This document shows positions 12,136 through 22,855 of a DNA stretch of 64,000 nt, piece after piece. The DNA comes from Phialocephala subalpina (Eukaryota > Ascomycota > Leotiomycetes > Helotiales > Mollisiaceae). The stretch is from assembly GCA_900073065.1 (NCBI GenBank), contig FJOG01000004.1:554061-618060 (forward strand), in the 5' to 3' direction. The notes below the pieces were generated by a model. That model had not been told where the DNA came from. It did no database searches and worked only from the letters and a program-made list of their open reading frames with translations. Within the stretch, counting starts at the first letter, position 1, and every line of letters begins with the position of its first letter. A program made the translations under genes and the position numbers.

Positions 12136-13434
12136 TCAATCATCCACCGTCACACCCCACCTCTCCATCCTCTCCCTCCCAAAACAAAGTTCCAACGCGA
12201 CCTTCGTAAACTCATTAACGCTTCCCTCCTCCACCTCCCCAAACAACCTCTCCGCATCTGCCATCTGCATCAATCCTACATGTACCTCCGAACACAATTT
12301 CTCCCACGCCATCGCACTCGGTGCTTCCCATACTTCCTTCCGAGTCGAGAACATCATTCCGCCTTGGCAAGGCATAGGTCCTGAGCCTTGGAGCGCGAGA
12401 TACACGACTTGTGCTAGGTCAAATCAGTACGACTGTGCAGGCTCTCAAACAAAGCAGAACCAGAGAGGGGAGGGGATGGAAGAACAGGACGGCTTACCGC
12501 CAGAACCGACGACCCAGGTTCGGCGGATGCTTTCGGCGAGGATCCATGCGTACCAGAGCAGATTCTGGGTCTCGCACGGTGCAACAGATGTCGGACCAGT
12601 CGGAGAGATCACCAAACTACCTAAGCATGTTGTCTGATCGCTGGCAAGTTGGACCATGTCTTGCATCCATTTGTTTAGGATGGGGATGTGGCTTTCTGCT
12701 AGATGGCGGAGGCGGATGTCGCCATCGTAGAGACCGATGATTTGGTAGATGAGAAGGGCTTGGACTTTTGATATCTGTTCCAGTGCATCGAGACTTCCTT
12801 CAATTGTACGATGGTCTTCTACTAGTCCCGCTGCTCTATCCTCCACCACCCTCAAAACCATCCGCTCATTAGCGGCCGTCTTATTGACATAACAAGTCAA
12901 TGTTGCATAAGCATCCTGTATACACCTCGGAAGCCGTGTCTTGTACAGCCTTGCGTGGATAAACGGATTGGTACCTGTGTCGACCCATTGGCGAAGCCAG
13001 CGACGGATATGGTCGATGAAGTGGTAAACATCGGTGGTTGAGAGAGGAGGCGCGGAAGAGGCGGGAGGAAAGCAGATCAGCCAGGTAGACTTGGAAGAGA
13101 ACCATGACGAGGCTAGCTCGTCTGCTTCGAAAGGATCGACTGTTTTGGGGATCCCGAAAATCTCTAACGTCGATGACAGAGTGGTGTCACCAAGGGTTGG
13201 AAAAGAGGTATCTAACTGTTTGGTGCCGCGAGCTGAGAATTCGGCCTCGATGACTGAAAGTGGTGTGTCTTCTTCTGTCGAGAGGATCTCGACGAATTGA
13301 GTTGGTCTCGATGGAGGATATTTGCATTCGATGCCTCGGGTTCTGCATCTCAGGCAGTGCGGCGTCTGCTTTCCGCACCTCCGCTTCGCTTTTCCGCAGG
13401 CATTACATGCTTTATTTTCAATGATTCTGGCCAT
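12136..13434 (-). CDS. Zn2Cys6 fungal transcription factor
   Basis: Exons 13434-12498 and 12407-12136 with a GTAAGC...AG intron (phase 1) give 402 residues. Residues 10-38 match the zinc cluster exactly, with spacing C-x2-C-x6-C-x6-C-x2-C-x6-C (CNACGKAKRRC then GKQTPHCLRCRTRGIEC), followed by a basic/proline linker. The middle region is helical without a recognisable subtype and resembles the regulatory domain of small Zn2Cys6 factors. It is divergent from the dehydrogenase starting at 13915, with 480 bp between the start codons, which suggests it regulates that gene; this is inference from layout. Target and inducer are unknown. Confidence 0.85.
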
Positions 13435-13914
13435 GATTGGAAACAGATGGGACCTATTTCAAATCGCGGACGAGTATGTACGAGGGTAGGAATTTGTGAC
13501 GAGTGAAGGGTTAGGATTGTGTCTCGGAAGAAGTAAGATATGTCAGCATGAGGTTGATTCTGCGGGCGCTATCCGCTTTGGGATAGCGCCCACCACTAAG
13601 CAGTCCTCTCCCCTTTCCCGCAACATCGCTTGGCTCACTGCCGAAATTCTCCCGCAGTTCCTCGAGCATGCGGTTGAAAGATCGACATCTTCATCAGCCT
13701 CAGCCTGCGGAAGCTATCTGTTTTCAGATGTCCACCCAAGTTGACTTCATGTTTGCTTGGTCCCGGCGTTTGGCAAACACGAAACTTGGAACTCCGCGGA
13801 AGGAGTAATGGCGGAGCATAAATACATCCCCACGCCCTTCAATTCTCTCGACATAACACCCAGAGACCCTTCAGGATCAACAGACGGATACAGTATTACT
13901 CTCACCACCTCAGC
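13435..13914. promoter_or_regulatory. Divergent promoter region between Zn2Cys6 regulator and dehydrogenase
   Basis: The interval contains a perfect 11-bp inverted repeat (13564-13574 and 13581-13591, spacer 6 bp: GGGCGCTATCC / GGATAGCGCCC), the self-complementary TCCGCGGA near 13793, which is a CCG/CGG pair of the kind bound by zinc-cluster dimers, and an AT box GCATAAATA near 13817, about 95 bp before the dehydrogenase ATG. Regulatory roles are inferred. Confidence 0.5.
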
Positions 13915-14967
13915 ATGGATCCAGACTTCGTAGACCAACTCTTCAAGGGACTTCTCCACACCGAAGTCACCAAGAAGGTCCACCGAGATGTCTACCCCGC
14001 CATCTCACCCTCCCGACCCGAGTTGAGCCAAGCTGGAAGAGTTATCCTCGTCCCTGGAGCCGGCACAGGAGTCGGCCACTCCATCGCACGATCATTCGTC
14101 CGAGCCTCAGCAGACACAATCATCATTCTCGGTCGTCGAGCTGATGTCCTAGCAGAAGCGGTCACCAAACTGGAGCAGGAGGCAAAGATTACCGGAACCA
14201 ACACCAAGATCATCGCCCGCACTTGTGATGTCGTCAACATGGCTGAAGTTGACGCTTTCTGGAAAGACCTCGCAAAACAGGGAATCATTGTTGATGTGTT
14301 TGTTAACAATGTTGCCAAGTTTACGGATCCAAAACCGATTCTAGAGCTTGGTGCTGATGAGGTTTGGTCTCAGATGGAGGTCAATGCGAAATCTCCCTTG
14401 TACTTTGTTGAGAAATTCTATGCTCAGCCGAGTGAGAAACAAAAGGTCAGTCTTCTATTTCCCCTCCTCTAATCCATATGTGCTGGGACGGAACTGACCA
14501 CTCGATATTACAGTTCCTCGTCAATGTTACAAGTGCAGTGATACACATGACAGAAAATCCTCAGGTCGCTGAACGCCCATCATACATTCTTTCTAAGATG
14601 GCTGGGACGATGTTGTTCCAGCTGATTGCACTGCATGTTCCGCCTGAGAAGATGCAGATCGTTACCATGCATCTAGGTGTTGTTTACGGGGATGGATGGA
14701 AGGCGATGGGGTTTCCACCTGACAGATTTGATAGTGGTAAGATGCTCCTTTCTACTTATAAGTCACATGCTGATTTTATATGCAGATGAGCTTTGTGGTT
14801 CCTTTGCAGTCTGGTGTGCCTCCGAGGAGGCCGAATTTCTTCATGGTCGCTTTGCATGGTCGTCGTGGGATGTGGAAGAGCTTGCTACTGGCAAGATTCG
14901 GGAGAGGATTGAATCGGACCCGGAATATCTCCGAGCCTCAATTATTGGCGCAAATTGCAGTATCTAA
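13915..14967 (+). CDS. Short-chain dehydrogenase/reductase (SDR)
   Basis: Three exons, 13915-14445, 14514-14736 and 14786-14967, give 311 residues. An N-terminal extension of about 40 residues precedes the Rossmann motif (VILVPGAGTGVGHSIARSF, the TGxxxGxG variant). NNVAKF is the NNAG equivalent, VNVTSAV supplies the catalytic Ser, and PSYILSKMAG holds the YxxxK pair. So cofactor-binding and catalytic residues are all present; the substrate is unknown. The protein is an NAD(P)-dependent oxidoreductase, probably cytosolic. It is divergent from the Zn2Cys6 regulator, a common arrangement for fungal pathway genes, but no other pathway enzyme adjoins it. Confidence 0.85.
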
Positions 14968-14989
14968 GGCCATTACCAAAAGTTGGTCA

Positions 14990-15537
14990 TAGCATTAGAT
15001 TTCTCCATTCAAATTTCAATAAGTATTCGTATATAAAATACTAAGGATAAGATAATTAAAGTTTTCTTTTTAATATATAATTTCTTTTTTTAAATTATAA
15101 AACTTTGAATTTAATATTATTAAATAGAATATTAAAAATTAATTTATTATAATAAAACAAAATATTATATATTATTAATTATTAAATTATTCTTATTTAT
15201 TAATAACCATCTATAAAAGTTTTATTTATATTTTATATTTTATAAAATATATTCGTAAATTTATTCGAAAAACTATTATTATAATATTAGAAAGTTTATT
15301 TAAATTTTTAATAAAACCAAATAAAACTTATTCTTAATATTAATAATAAAGTTTTATATATTAAAACTTTTATTTATTTGGGTGTAAAATGATTTCGAAA
15401 AATATATATAATAAATATATAAATATTCTTTGAATATTACCAGTTTTATTTTCTTTCCTTCTTTATTTTAAAAAGGATACTAATGGAAGATTTCGTCCTC
15501 GGTTTAAATACCTTGATATATTATTAAAGAAAAGCCG
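14990..15537. repeat. AT-rich, RIP-like relic block
   Basis: Over 500 bp of almost pure A/T sequence with no open frame, starting shortly after the dehydrogenase and leading into LINE fragments. Such blocks in Pezizomycotina are typical of repeats mutated by RIP; here it is probably the decayed continuation of the LINE. Confidence 0.6.
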
Positions 15538-15950
15538 CTAATTAATAATAACCCTAAGAATAATATAATTAACTTTTGGGACAATAATGGTTACTCCTCG
15601 GGCGAGGGATATATTATCTGCTACGATAGACCTTGTTATCGTTCCTGGTTTCCATATATATATCATATGGAATTCGTGGGGGGTGAAGACTAAGCCGTGA
15701 GTTCTGCTCCTGTAGCTACAAGTGATATAGGCTTCCCTAAGGATATCGGTAGTAGCTGTGGTACTGTCGCTGGTTGCGATGAAGACAACACCGTTTATCC
15801 ATCCTGAGGAGATGAGCGAGTAGCAGTGGGCGATCTCTAGTAAGTAGGAGTTATAGCAGAGATACAACACTAGGCTGGTTGGTGAGCCTTAAGGGATCCC
15901 GACGCAGACTGGCATTCTTTCTGTGCCATGCTGGGGCAATTTCAGAATGG
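15538..15950 (-). mobile_element. LINE reverse transcriptase fragment, C-terminal side
   Basis: Minus-strand reading gives TILKLPQHGTERMPVCVGIP, then a stop, then GSPTSLVLYLCYNSYLLEIA and INGVVFIA. This is the LINE pattern GIPQGSP...LY..YN..LL, with the Gln codon now TAA, as RIP would produce. A relic, not a functional gene. Confidence 0.75.
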
Positions 15951-16294
15951 TGGCCCTATCATACCGCCCTATTGCCTTGCTCAATACCACGGGAAAAGTC
16001 CTCGAAGCCATCATTGCAACAAGACTCAGCTCCCTAGTTGAGGCACACAAATCCCTGCCCAACAGTCACATCGGAGGAAAGAAACGACATTCCTGCGAAC
16101 TAGCGCTCCATAACCTCACGACGAAGGTCCACGAGGCGTGGAGCAGAGGCAAGTGGGCAACTATCCTCTCGCTCGACGTACTTGGAGCCTTCGATAACGT
16201 CTCGCACCTACGCCTCCTCCATAGTCTCAAGAAAAGGAGAGTAGGTGGAAAAGGGAGCAACTGGGTTGCTAGCTTCCTCACCGATGAGACTTGG
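15951..16294 (+). mobile_element. LINE reverse transcriptase fragment, middle part, inverted
   Basis: Plus-strand reading gives ALSYRPIALLNTTGKVLEAI and then LSLDVLGAFDNVSHLRLLHSL, both core LINE reverse transcriptase motifs, ending at ASFLTDET. Its neighbours on either side encode the adjoining motifs on the opposite strand, so this piece is inverted within the element. Confidence 0.75.
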
Positions 16295-16530
16295 GAGTAG
16301 TCTTTGCCTCCTCCTGGTTTCTTGAGGGCCAAGAGGATTTTCCTTGAAGTGCTGCGGGTGGTACCCTATGTCTAGACATGTGTTGTAGATTCATAAGAGA
16401 AGGTTGATAATGTTGGGAAGGATGCGCATTAGAATCTCGTTGGGGATCTGGTCTGGGCCTGGAGCCTTGTTGTGCTTGAGGCGATGGACTGGTAATGATT
16501 CCGTTTTGGTAATCTATGGGCAATCGAGGG
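16295..16530 (-). mobile_element. LINE reverse transcriptase fragment, N-terminal side
   Basis: Minus-strand reading gives HNKAPGPDQIPNEILMRILP, NTCLDIGYHPQHFKENPL and LKKPGGGKDYSQ, which normally directly precede the SYRPIALLN motif found inverted next door. It has at least one stop and frame changes. Confidence 0.75.
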
Positions 16531-16605
16531 TGTCTAGTTACTGTTCTTTGCCGGAGTGAATACGTCGATGTTGCTCAAGTCTGCTGGATAGAATTTTGGC
16601 ATTTA

Positions 16606-16868
16606 CGAGCCGGGATTCACGGGTCTGTGCTCCGCAGGGCATTTTTTCGGCTTTAGCGAGTCCCTTTTTTGCCTATGAACTTCAAAAGTCACGATTATCA
16701 CTTCTAAAGTTTACAAGCACTACTAATTAATATCATTTAATATCTCGGTTTTACGTTTCATTTTAGATAAATTATATATGCGTCTATTAATACCTTTATA
16801 ATTCAAGATTTTATTCGCTATTTTCTTCGAAAACACCCTGAGCGCACAGACCCGTGAAGCCCGGCTCG
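16606..16868. mobile_element. MITE with about 40-bp inverted ends and TTA target duplication
   Basis: The left end (CGAGCCGGGATTCACGGGTC...) and right end are imperfect inverted copies over about 40 bp. TTA flanks both sides (16603-16605 and 16869-16871). A 3-bp TWA duplication is typical of PIF/Harbinger elements. The 263-bp body is AT-rich with no coding capacity. Confidence 0.7.
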
Positions 16869-17087
16869 TTAGTACAATATTGTCTTTGTCGAGGCGATTG
16901 GCTGATCCTCCAAAGAGATCCTCACATCCTGTGCAACGATGTACTTGTCGGTCCTATTACGCTTCATGAACGTATTCAACCCCAACTCCGCATCCGTCAT
17001 CAGCGCATACCCAGCAATAACCCGAATACATCTCTCAGGCTCTTTGTATATATCGCAGCTGGAGATGTCGATTCTTCGAAACCTGAT
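16869..17087 (-). pseudogene. Coding-like 3' exon ending at the MITE junction
   Basis: After a good acceptor (TGGATTTCCAG) the minus strand is open for 72 codons with natural-looking protein (RCIRVIAGYALMTDAELGLN, VAQDVRISLEDQPIAS) and stops at a TAA that is exactly the MITE's target-site copy. The exon upstream of a GTAAGA donor near 17155 does not keep frame with it, so this is probably a gene remnant. Family not recognised. Confidence 0.35.
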
Positions 17088-17622
17088 CTGGAAATCCAGA
17101 AGAAGGCGAGAGAATTAACATAGCATAGATACGATTGGTATCTTACAATCAATCCCCCACAGCACTAGAGCCACCAGACGTCCCTGCCGATTTAGATCCG
17201 AGCTAGGAATCAAGTCCTAGTATTCCCATCCCTTGAGAACAGTGGGATACAAAAGCGCCTTGCCTGCAACGCTTCTTGCACTTATCTTCCACGAAGATTT
17301 CAAATATCTACGAGCTAGCGACTAAAGACTCCAGAGCTAAGATCTCAAAGCACGATGCCCTCCAAACGCATATTTAGTCTCGCATCAACATCGCGAGACA
17401 GATCGAAGAGGGGAAAAAACATATCTAGGCATGACTTTTGGACTGCGAGCTCGTCTACCCACCACCTGGAGATAACTTCCTCGGGCGTCCGGTCACGCAC
17501 GCCGCTATCCGACTTCCCTCCTCCTCTTGCTCCTCTTTATCCCAACAGGGATTAAGAGAAATCACTCACACCATCCGCTCTACTCTCTCAAAATTTGATC
17601 GGAAAGCAATAGGAGAATTACT

Positions 17623-18122
17623 GCGGGATAATGCGTTCGAAATTGTTCCGCAAAGTCTGTGGAAAGTTTGTATTGGACGTGAACGTGTGCTTTTGACGGC
17701 TTGGCTTTATGCTGGTGTTCATGAGGTGAGATCTGGGAGGAGGGGGAGGGTTTGAGATATGTGGAGGCGGTGATGCCGGCTTGTGATGGGTTGGTTGTTG
17801 TTATGGAGTCGCCTGGGAGAGGAAGGGGAGGTGGATCGATGATAAAGTTGATGTTACTGTGTTTCTGGAGGAGCGGGATAATGCGTTCGAAATTGTTCCG
17901 CAAAGTCTGTGGAAAGTTTGTATTGGACGTGAACGTGTGCTTTTGACGGCTTGGCTTTATGCTGGTGTTCATGAGGTGAGATCTGGGAGGAGGGGGAGGG
18001 TTTGAGATATGTGGAGGCGGTGATGCCGGCTTGTGATGGGTTGGTTGTTGTTATGGAGTCGCCTGGGAGAGGAAGGGGAGGTGGATCGATGATAAAGTTG
18101 ATGTTACTGTGTTTCTGGAGGA
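17623..18122. repeat. Perfect tandem duplication, 2 x 250 bp
   Basis: 17623-17872 is repeated base for base at 17873-18122. Because 250 is not divisible by 3, any reading frame through it shifts. Open frames exist on both strands (for example LRDNAFEIVPQSLWKVCIG on plus, NFIIDPPPLPLPGDSITTT on minus); I cannot decide which, if either, is coding. Perfect identity implies a recent event or an assembly duplication. Confidence 0.9.
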
Positions 18123-18515
18123 GGCGGATTCGTCTTAAGTCGTTGTCGGTAGTGCTCCCAGTAGATGTGTTTGGCAAATGCTCGAACTTAAGTTCTGCTG
18201 TCAACAATCGACTGATGTCATTTCTGCTGATATTTCTACACGAGATAGGAGGGAAGTGCATCCTCCATTCACAGGATAATTCCGCCACCAGATGGACCCC
18301 TCGGGAAAAAGATCCCGTCGTTGCATTGCCGTTTTGTAGGAAATCATAATCCGCGGCGATATGCTCCCGGCCTCCACATCAAGAAAAGTAATAGAATCAT
18401 TTTATTTTCAAAACAGCCATTGCCTCCTACAAGACTTGGTTCTATCTCCACGCCAAATTTCTTCCATCATTACACCCTCCAGTTTGCCTACGAAGATCGG
18501 GGAACTATATCCAAT
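18123..18515. other. Intergenic; upstream of the alcohol dehydrogenase
   Basis: No supported gene; it contains the probable promoter and leader of the alcohol dehydrogenase that starts at 18516. Confidence 0.35.
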
Positions 18516-19760
18516 ATGACTCAAGAATTCATGCAGGCTGTTGTATTCAAAGGGCCAAAACGTGTTGTCATCGAAGAGAGGCCAATACCACATATTCAAG
18601 AACCGTCAGACATCATAGTGAAAGTCAAATATACCGCCTTATGCGGCAGGTGAGTAATCTTCGAATTGCTCCCTCAACTCGAATCCAATCCTCTAAAACG
18701 AGAAACCTCCACTGATAGTGCTACAGCGAATTACATGTATACAGAGGCTCTCAACCATCTCCACTCGGTTTCATCATGGGCCACGAGTTCACCGGTGTCG
18801 TTGACCAGCTCGGATCTGATGTCCGCAGCGTCAAGAAAGGCGACTTGGTCGTGGCTCCATTCACGATTTCTTGTGGGAAATGCTTCTACTGCATCAAGAA
18901 TTATTCCTCCCGTTGTGAAGAGGGGATGTTGTTTGGATCTCCTGCACTTGATGGTGCGCAGGCTGGGTATGTGAGAGTGCCGTTGGCTGATAGTAGTGTT
19001 GTGAAGGCTCCTAAGGGGATTGATCCTTTGAAGCTCTGTCTCATGGCCGATATTTTTCCTACGGGATACTTTGCGGCTAAGAATGCTTTTACAGGATTGG
19101 TGGATTTGGAAGTTCAAGACAGTACGGTTGTTGTTATTGGTTGTGGTCCAGTGGGACTTTGTGCCATTGTGAATGCTTTGCAGTATAAATCCAAACACTT
19201 GCTTGCTGTTGATGGTTTGGAAGATAGACTCGCCTGTGCAGAGAAATTGGGGGCGGAACCTTGGAGTTATTTAAGTAATCTTGGGGGGTTGTCTGAGCGA
19301 GTCAAAGAATTGACGGGTGGGAGAGGTGCGGATATCATGATTGAAGTTGTGGGATCTTCTCCGGCTTTGCAGATGGGGTTTGAGTTGCTGAGATCTTGGG
19401 GCAATATCTCAAGTGTTGGAGTACATAACGGGGCGATTCCGTGGAGTGGAAATCAAGCGTACGCGAAGAACTTGAGGTTACAGATGGGAAGGTGTCCTGT
19501 TAGAAGTAAGTTTCCGTAATGAGCTTCTTAGCACTACTGACATGTTTTCATCGAGGAATCTTTTCTGAAGCTCTCCAAAGTTTGATGAAAACCCAGAACC
19601 TACTTGGGTGAGAAACTCCTTCTTCATCAGCGAAGAGTGCACTTGCTAATACGCCACCAGTTTCTTGACTGAAAATGTCATGCCGTTAAGTGAAGCAGTA
19701 AAGGGGTATGACTTGTTTGACAAAATGAAGACGCAGAAAGTAATCTTTCGAATGGGTTAA
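18516..19760 (+). CDS. Zinc-dependent alcohol dehydrogenase (MDR family)
   Basis: Four exons, 18516-18649, 18727-19505, 19556-19607 and 19661-19760, give 354 residues, the usual length. The first splice junction restores ALCGSELHVYRG, holding the first catalytic zinc ligand (Cys). GHEFTG follows, then the structural zinc loop CGKCFYCIKNYSSRC, then the Rossmann motif VVIGCGPVGLCAI. The protein ends in an Ala/Val-Lys-Gly-Tyr-Asp helix typical of the family. It oxidises an alcohol or reduces an aldehyde with NAD(P); the closest type by feel is the formaldehyde/glutathione-type threonine-like subgroup, but I cannot assign a substrate. A broken aldehyde dehydrogenase follows, so the pair may once have formed a catabolic unit. 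Confidence 0.85.
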
Positions 19761-20321
19761 GGGATTGCACGTGGTTATCTATGGACTTATCACTTCGAAG
19801 AAAGTCAAGGTGCTTGTGAAGCTTCCTCGGTATTCATGTACACCGTTTGATCAATTATCTTGAGTAAATACATGTACTCACGCCGAAGTGTGCCGAAGTG
19901 TTTCGAAAAGCACGTGCCGCCGCGGCCAGGGAGAAGCCAAGGAAGTCGAAATCCGTCCACGTGAGTAAAACTGTTTTCCCTCCTTTTTCCATCAATAAGG
20001 TTTCTCCAGGCCTCGTTAATAACCCCAGGAGTTCGGAACGAGTACGAGATATCTTGCTCTACAGGAAGTGTCTGTACTATCTTGTAATGAACTTGGAAAT
20101 GATTTCCAGTGCATTGTACTTCCGTCGGATCTTGGCACCGCTTGCGGAAGTCGATTATGGTTTTCATCATCTGGATTGTTTACCAAATTTAAGCAATTAT
20201 TCGCCATATGTTAACAACTTCGCATAAAATCGTTCTCCTGCTTTGCTCTCTGCTCTTGCTCCCAATTTCCTCTATTGCTCCAATATCCGTCTGGAAAATC
20301 ACGATCAACTGCAAATACACC
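19761..20321. other. Intergenic between the two dehydrogenases
   Basis: No gene seen. It should hold the former promoter of the aldehyde dehydrogenase pseudogene. Confidence 0.35.
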
Positions 20322-21118
20322 ATGACTGTCATGGAGCATACAAAATTCAGCTTGAGTGATCCATCCCTGTTCGCCTCTCAAGGATTGATCGCAGGCAGCT
20401 GGAAGTCGCCCCAGTCTGGGAAATCATTTCCAGTCATTGACCCTTCCACCGGTGGCGTGCTTGGTCAATGTGCAGATTTTGAGTATCAAGATTTTGTTGA
20501 CGCAGTTGAATGTGCCCACGATGGATATCAGACCTTCAGCTCAAGTACCACGGCAAAAGAACGAGGGGCAATGCTTAGGCGGTGGAATGACTTGATTCTT
20601 GCAAACTTGGAAGATTGTAAAGAATCTCTTCGCGATTTCGCCGAATTCAAAGCTGATTGTTCTACAGTGGCTACTATCCTGTCTTTGGAGAACGGCAAGA
20701 CGTTAGCAGAAGCAAAAGGAGAGATCAACTACAGTGCTAGCTTCGTATCATGGTTTGCAGAAGAGGCCGCTCGATCTTATGGCGACACCATTCCTCGTCG
20801 TATTACAATACCACTGTCTTAACTTTCAAGGAACCAGTGGGAGTCTATGGTGTCATCACACCTTGGAATTTCCCTGCTGCAATGATCACTAGAAAAATCG
20901 CCCCGGCATTTGCTGCCGGTTGTTCGGTATGACCATTTCCTATGCACATTGGCATTTGTCAAGTTGCTCAGTTATCTTTGGAGCATGAGCAGCTTGTCGT
21001 ATGAAACAGCTACTGATTGGTGGAATCTATAGGTGGTGATCCAGCCTCCAAGCGAAATACCATTCAGCTGCATAGCTCTGGCAAAACTGGCATTGAAAGC
21101 CGGGATTCCCGCGCCATG
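20322..21118 (+). pseudogene. Truncated aldehyde dehydrogenase (succinate-semialdehyde dehydrogenase-like)
   Basis: From the ATG at 20322 the protein reads as an aldehyde dehydrogenase: [41 protein letters not shown]. Near 20800 the frame shifts by one base, so that [31 protein letters not shown] is readable only in another frame. After an intron (GTATGA...CTATAG, about 20928-21031) it continues VVIQPPSEIPFSCIALAKLA and ends at a stop after CLHVFLTK. The catalytic Glu and Cys halves of the enzyme are missing. So it has a frameshift plus a 3' truncation; about half of a normal 480-500-residue protein remains. Confidence 0.8.
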
Positions 21119-22650
21119 CTTGCACGTATTTCTCACGAAGTGAAGAGAAGAAGAGGGAGGGAGATGGAGGAGTGGATAGTGCGTATGGACCTGAGATACG
21201 AGATACGTATTTGGAGGAATTGTATGAGTGGGCTCAGATCATTGGGTCCTCGTGCGAGAGAGACATTTGGGGACTGGATCCAATCGGTTGGGTGCGGCAG
21301 GAGAGCTTTGGAAATGGAAGAAAAGCGGCTAGCGTGTTTGAAGACGCGAAGCTAAGTTGTGGAAGCAAAAGATGTCCTCAAAATCTGCTGGAAATTTGCC
21401 ATATAATTGCATCTGCTAATGAATCCCAGCATACTACATTTTCCATAAGAAACTAATGTGCATTCAGAAAGATCAACGCTTTCCTTGGGGATGGAAAATT
21501 GCCTGGAAAGGACGACCAATGTGCCCTGGAGGCGGCAGTGTGGAACATCACCTTGACGGGACCCCGTTAGGCGGTCAGGAGACGGAGTTGCTGAACTCGA
21601 GCAAGAGTTTGAGGACGAAAGGACGACATTTGAGTTGAGATGCAAGGATATTGTGCCACTATTGCTGCTTGTCCCAGACGGGAAGAATAGACACTAGTCT
21701 CAAGGTTCACATTAAATGAGATGAAAGTAAACATTGAGACGCCAAGCTGTAATATCGCCCTTGGAGAGTACCCGCTCTCCATTTCAACATTGTAGATCAC
21801 GATCCATGATCAGCATACCACAGCTGTATGTAGAAAATTTTCGAAGCAGCGGAGACCTGCAGGTTGGTATGAGGATGAAAGTGAAGCTGGGAGAAAAGTA
21901 CTAGCAGCACAGGAATATCGCGTAGGTCTAGGGGAGCAATTTGCTTGGTTGTAGAGTGAGGAGGCAGGTCGAGAGAGATACTCGGTCGGCGGATAAGGAA
22001 ATTGGTGGAGGATTGTAGATCTGGACGACTTGGAAAGATTGTAGTCTGGAAGGCGTAGGGACGTGTTGGACGTTGAGAGGTATGCATTGTTGTGCTGATC
22101 GGGAGAATGCTCAATATCCGTCAAGAGAAGATTCGGACCATCATGATTGTGAGGTGGGAGAGGCGTTATGGGATGTTCGAGGCATGGAGAAGACGACTGT
22201 GCTTGTGTCGTGAAGGTCCTTTCTCGAAGTAAGCATCGCGCTGCGTCCTGTCAACACTGGCAGACGAATGAAAGGTTCGTTACGCACCACGTATGCTACC
22301 TGGGGGTTGTTGGATGAGCATAGTGCTGAATTGATATATAAGACGCGTCAATTTGTTGCTATCTAATTGTCAATGGTGCTTCTGCCCTGGTCGGTATCTG
22401 GGTCCTCTTGTAGCTTGGTGAACACTAATTTTATATCTAACCCATCATCTCGACACGTCGCTACTCTCAATCAAATAACGAAATCTCACCAGCACGATCA
22501 AATGTGGAGGGTGCTTTGCCTCCAGTGCGGCATGAGGCAGATCTACTACAGTCCAACTCTCCCAGAGGACACTAAGAGGAGGCAGCGGTCACCAGGAGGT
22601 GTCAGCAGAAGCGCCAGCATGCACACAACGACAAACAACAAGAAGGCATG
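21119..22650. other. Long non-coding stretch, no gene supported
   Basis: Short open frames occur on both strands (for instance around 21172-21456 plus and 21810-22124 minus) without recognisable domains or matching splice sites. The stretch just after 21118 has replaced the 3' half of the aldehyde dehydrogenase. Confidence 0.35.
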
Positions 22651-22855
22651 GTTTTGGGCACCTTCTGCTCACGACACAAGGCTCTCATCACACTAGGTGC
22701 CGCCTTATATTCTTGCCCTCCCCCATAGTAAAGAAGCTTTTCGAAGTGGAAAAAAGAAGAGAAGGAAAGCTTCTTTACTATTGGGGAGGGCAAGAATATA
22801 AGGTGGCACCTAGTGTGGTGAGAGCCTTGTGTCGCGAGCAGAAGGTGCCCAAAAC
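22651..22855. mobile_element. Foldback (hairpin) element, arms about 90 bp
   Basis: 22651-22741 and 22765-22855 are near-perfect inverted copies (GTTTTGGGCACCTTCTGCTC... against its reverse complement) with a loop of about 25 bp. The structure is MITE-like or a fold-back repeat; no clear target-site duplication was found. Confidence 0.8.

Noticed and set aside
15923..16300. Stand-alone reverse transcriptase gene
   Set aside because: Only the middle third of a LINE domain, inverted, with stops immediately after; it is a relic.
17580..18288. Minus-strand proline/histidine-rich protein in the tandem duplication
   Set aside because: Plus and minus frames are equally open and the duplication shifts both; no domain or splice support decides it.
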